From Candidatus Methanomethylophilaceae archaeon (GTDB lineage Archaea > Thermoplasmatota > Thermoplasmata > Methanomassiliicoccales > Methanomethylophilaceae), in the NCBI GenBank assembly GCA_944321985.1, contig CALUNK010000008.1, positions 1 to 34,173 of the forward strand: 34,173 bases of DNA, given 5' to 3'. The notes below the pieces were generated by a model. That model ran no database searches, was not told the DNA's origin, and was given only the letters and a program-made list of their open reading frames with translations. Positions 32,079 to 34,173 of the stretch are shown here, piece by piece (position 1 is the stretch's first letter; each line of letters begins with the position of its first letter). Position numbers and translations under genes: made by a program.

Positions 32079-32660
32079 ATGGCACAGGCAGAGATTCCCA
32101 GGGAGGTCGCTGATGCGGGCCTCTCCGATTGGTACGATACCCTCAACGATCCGAACAAGGTCAAGTTGCGCAGGTATCTCCAGGGCATAGACACCTCATC
32201 CCCTCAGACCTTTCTGGTGCAGCTCATGGAAAGGGCCACGGAGGATCACAATTACGGTCTGTCTATCGTCGCAGGGGAATATGCCGCCAATCACGAGATG
32301 GACGACTACAGCAGATTCGTCATCACCGAGGGATACATAGACGGTCTCTTCGGAGCCGAGAGGTTCGAGGAGGCAAAGGAGGCCTGCGCCAGGAACCTGG
32401 ACCTGTTCCCTCTGATAAAGGACCGCTTCCTCCAGGAGAACGGCGGCGAGCTGCCCAAGCACATTGCTTGCCGTAACAGGCTCATAGACATCGTCGTCGG
32501 GGTGGAGGCCGGTTACGATATGGCCGACGAGATTCTCACCCAGTACGTTAAAATGGGTCTGCTGGACGAGGGGGAGAAGGCATACAGGATGCAGAGCATC
32601 AAGATTCACAGGATGCAGAAGACCTTCGACAACATCTTCATCTACCGTCCGAAGGAATGA
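32079..32660 (+). CDS. Conserved-looking helical protein, function unknown
   Basis: A 193-residue protein, acidic and predicted mainly helical, with no signal peptide or membrane span. Repeated helix-turn-helix pairs (ERFEEAKEACARNLDLFPLIKD, residues about 105-126) give a TPR-like look, but I cannot match a family. ACTTTTATCTA at 32046-32056 lies 23-33 bases before the ATG at 32079, as for a leaderless mRNA; the frame is open to a GTG at 32028 upstream of that box. Its 3' end overlaps the convergent NIF3-like gene by 23 bases. Confidence 0.68.
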   Translation: MAQAEIPREVADAGLSDWYDTLNDPNKVKLRRYLQGIDTSSPQTFLVQLMERATEDHNYGLSIVAGEYAANHEMDDYSRFVITEGYIDGLFGAERFEEAKEACARNLDLFPLIKDRFLQENGGELPKHIACRNRLIDIVVGVEAGYDMADEILTQYVKMGLLDEGEKAYRMQSIKIHRMQKTFDNIFIYRPKE

Positions 32661-32988
32661 CGGACTTCCAGGGGATCAGAGGGATCACGTCGATAGCGGG
32701 CTCCTCGTAGGGATGCGCTCTGCGGACCGCGCCGACCGCCCTCCCGAGGTCTGCGCTCCTCACGGCGAACTCGAGGCGGAATTCGTCCGCCGTCCTCACC
32801 TCTCCGACCTCCCCGTCGAACGGGGACGATCCCTCGAGCGGTCTCCAGCAACCCTTCACCGGCCACCAGCTGAATACATGATCGTAGCCGGGGTACAGGG
32901 GATCGATGACGCCATCCAAGGCGTCCATCACGATTTCCAGATGGCTTCCGGGAACCGTGACGCCGATCTTATAGGCGTCCCATTCCAC
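32638..32988 (-). CDS. Small YqfO/NIF3-like (COG3323-type) protein
   Basis: A 116-residue protein starting from GTG. It has YKIGVTVPGSHLEIVMDALD at the start, PGYDHVFSWWPVKGCWRPL in the middle and the diagnostic RRAHPYEEPAIDVIPL near the end. These are the marks of the PII/CutA-like domain found inside NIF3/YqfO proteins or as a separate small protein. It may bind metal or a small ligand; function is unknown. It overlaps the end of the PHP gene upstream by 20 bases, so the two are translated together, and its 3' end overlaps the opposing gene. Confidence 0.8.
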   Translation of the reverse strand: MEWDAYKIGVTVPGSHLEIVMDALDGVIDPLYPGYDHVFSWWPVKGCWRPLEGSSPFDGEVGEVRTADEFRLEFAVRSADLGRAVGAVRRAHPYEEPAIDVIPLIPWKSVIPSDGR

Positions 32989-34012
32989 GCATCGGCCTCC
33001 TGTGCGACTGGAGTTCCTCCAGGGCCTCCGTCATCTCGAGGAGGTCCTCTTTCCCGGATCCGGGGCCGCCGCGCTCGTCTACCGCCCTGATTATCATGTC
33101 GACGGAGGAGAGCCTGTCAGGAATCAGGGGGGTCATCTCGCTCGCGCTCTTCTTCAGGAAAGAGGTGCTGAGGACTGTCGCGATGAACGACATCGGGGGC
33201 ATCACGTACATGAGGCCAGCGATGATGCCAGTGGCCTTTTTCAGGTCGGTGATGCTGTTGATCTTCTCGATGAGATGGTCATGAGGGACGCTCTTGAGCT
33301 TGCCCAGCAACGATTTGTACATGAGCTTCTGCGCGCCGAGGACCACGTCGACGCTCCACTGGACCTGTCCGAAGACCGGGGCGGGTTTACCGACCGCGAC
33401 CGTGGATTTGTTGAGGATCGCTCTCCTGAAGTCATCGGCTGTAGTGCCTGAGAACTCGGTCCAGTTGTAACCGGACGTGTAGACCGAATGGGCATCGCTT
33501 CCCGACGTCTCCGCCCATCTGCCTGGGTACCTGTCCATGACAAGCCTGGCGAACATGTTGGAGTAGGTGTCCGGGTGGCCTCCGTTGATGATCTCGAAGC
33601 CGTCGATGTCCAGGTCGAGGATACGCTCCTGAAGCCCAGGCGTATGCATGCTGAACGGATGGGGGGCTATGGCAAGTCCGCCCTGAGACCTTATGATGTC
33701 AATGGTCTCCTCGACGGTAAGCATGTCGGGAATCTTCTCCGTCAGGAAAAGGCCGATGATCTCTCCGTCGGCGGTGGTGACCTCCTCTCCGACTATCACC
33801 TCTATGTCGTTGAAGTTGGCCTTGGCGTATTTCTGGGCGATGAACGCTCCGGCTATCTCATCGTGATCTGTGATGGCCATGACGTCCATGCCGAGCTCCC
33901 TCATCCTATCCACCTGTTTCTCCGGCAACGTGGTCGATTCCGGAAATTTCAGGATGCCGAGTTTATTGAAGCCGGAGTACTCGGTGTGCAGGTGGGTGTC
34001 GGCTTTTCCCAT
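32969..34012 (-). CDS. PHP-domain metal-dependent phosphoesterase
   Basis: A 347-residue protein. The N-terminal PHP domain has KADTHLHTEYSG (first metal motif), AITDHDEIAGA (second), GEEVTTADGEIIGLFL, GGLAIAPHPFS (third) and SGSDAHSVYTSG (fourth), so the metal sites appear complete. The substrate is a phosphoester, perhaps a nucleotide or a small metabolite. About 130 C-terminal residues form an extra part with hydrophobic segments (GIIAGLMYVMPPMSFIATVL), possibly a membrane anchor. In-frame GTG codons at 34027 and 34024 exist, but GGTGAG lies eight bases before the ATG at 34012 and a TATA box about 25-33 bases before it, so I start there. Confidence 0.87.
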   Translation of the reverse strand: MGKADTHLHTEYSGFNKLGILKFPESTTLPEKQVDRMRELGMDVMAITDHDEIAGAFIAQKYAKANFNDIEVIVGEEVTTADGEIIGLFLTEKIPDMLTVEETIDIIRSQGGLAIAPHPFSMHTPGLQERILDLDIDGFEIINGGHPDTYSNMFARLVMDRYPGRWAETSGSDAHSVYTSGYNWTEFSGTTADDFRRAILNKSTVAVGKPAPVFGQVQWSVDVVLGAQKLMYKSLLGKLKSVPHDHLIEKINSITDLKKATGIIAGLMYVMPPMSFIATVLSTSFLKKSASEMTPLIPDRLSSVDMIIRAVDERGGPGSGKEDLLEMTEALEELQSHRRPMRGMGRL

Positions 34013-34035
34013 ATACTGACTCACCACTTCTGCCA

Positions 34036-34045
34036 GTATTTTAGT
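34036..34045 (-). promoter_or_regulatory. TATA element of the PHP-domain gene
   Basis: CTAAAATACT on the reverse strand, 24-33 bases before the ATG at 34012. Confidence 0.5.
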
Positions 34046-34063
34046 TTAACCTAATAGTCTTCG

Positions 34064-34173
34064 TCAGGCGTAGTAGTACTCGCCCTTGGATTTCTGTTCG
34101 CGGTCGAGCCTGGAGTCGGGCTTGTTGATCCTGGGCCTGTGGGTGTCCGCATCCCTGCGGAACGTGATGTCCA
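34064..34173 (-). CDS. ABCE1/RLI ribosome-recycling ATPase, C-terminal 35 residues
   Basis: The reverse strand reads [16 protein letters not shown] then [19 protein letters not shown] and stops with TGA. This is the recognisable end of ABCE1/Rli1 (family: VTFRRDPxxxRPRINKxxSxxDxEQKxxGxYYY), the iron-sulfur ABC protein that splits ribosomes after termination in archaea and eukaryotes. The rest lies beyond the window. It is a strong marker that the DNA is archaeal. Confidence 0.88.
   Translation of the reverse strand, partial: DITFRRDADTHRPRINKPDSRLDREQKSKGEYYYA

Noticed and set aside
1-34173. CRISPR array or cas genes, given the CARF-like regulator
   Set aside because: No regularly spaced direct repeats and no cas-type protein seen.

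Overview
The window looks like chromosomal DNA of a methanogenic archaeon of the order Methanomassiliicoccales, most likely the gut-associated Methanomethylophilaceae. This is inferred from gene content and style, not from a search. The evidence is archaeal: TATA-type promoters about 25 bases before many start codons (leaderless mRNAs), GGTGA-type ribosome binding sites, the end of an ABCE1/RLI gene, a geranylgeranyl-reductase-like gene and encoded CCA on both tRNAs. All complete genes called here stop with TGA or TAA and none with TAG, as expected where UAG is reserved for pyrrolysine.

Layout. 1-4649: arginine biosynthesis, with argG (5' end only) divergent from argCJBD and a perfect 16-bp palindrome between them. 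4736-5422: an ACT-domain protein. 5626-8563: a two-gene polar amino acid ABC transporter whose permease is fused to two tandem substrate-binding domains, as in bacterial GlnPQ. 8600-10380: an AT-rich island with one YczE-like membrane protein. 10618-11205: a decayed serine recombinase beside tRNA-Arg(CCT). 11290-13983: hairpins, a CARF-like/winged-helix regulator with a palindromic operator candidate, a possible 50-residue protein, an FKBP-type isomerase, tRNA-Thr(TGT) and a structured spacer. 13984-17839: a zinc-ribbon transglutaminase-like membrane protein, divergent from a lipid pair (cardiolipin synthase and geranylgeranyl reductase family). 17911-21078: a triple zinc-ribbon protein, an isochorismatase-family hydrolase, a GNAT acetyltransferase, a prephenate-dehydratase-like/coiled-coil pair and a two-module cysteine-rich protein.

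The most interesting locus is 21353-24140. A 98-residue peptide with 11 cysteines in its C-terminal half is followed 14 bases later by a radical SAM/SPASM enzyme. This has the form of a precursor-plus-maturase system for a ribosomally made, modified peptide. A DUF5685-like gene is divergent upstream.

From 24373 to the end: homoserine O-acetyltransferase (MetA fold) and CysK in one operon, a corrinoid adenosyltransferase, a YeiH-type membrane protein, two MFS transporters, a cation diffusion facilitator with a cysteine-rich tail, an unrecognised protein, a NIF3/YqfO-like small protein, a PHP-domain protein and the 3' end of the RLI gene. Several spacers hold perfect inverted repeats of 8-10 bp that no gene explains.
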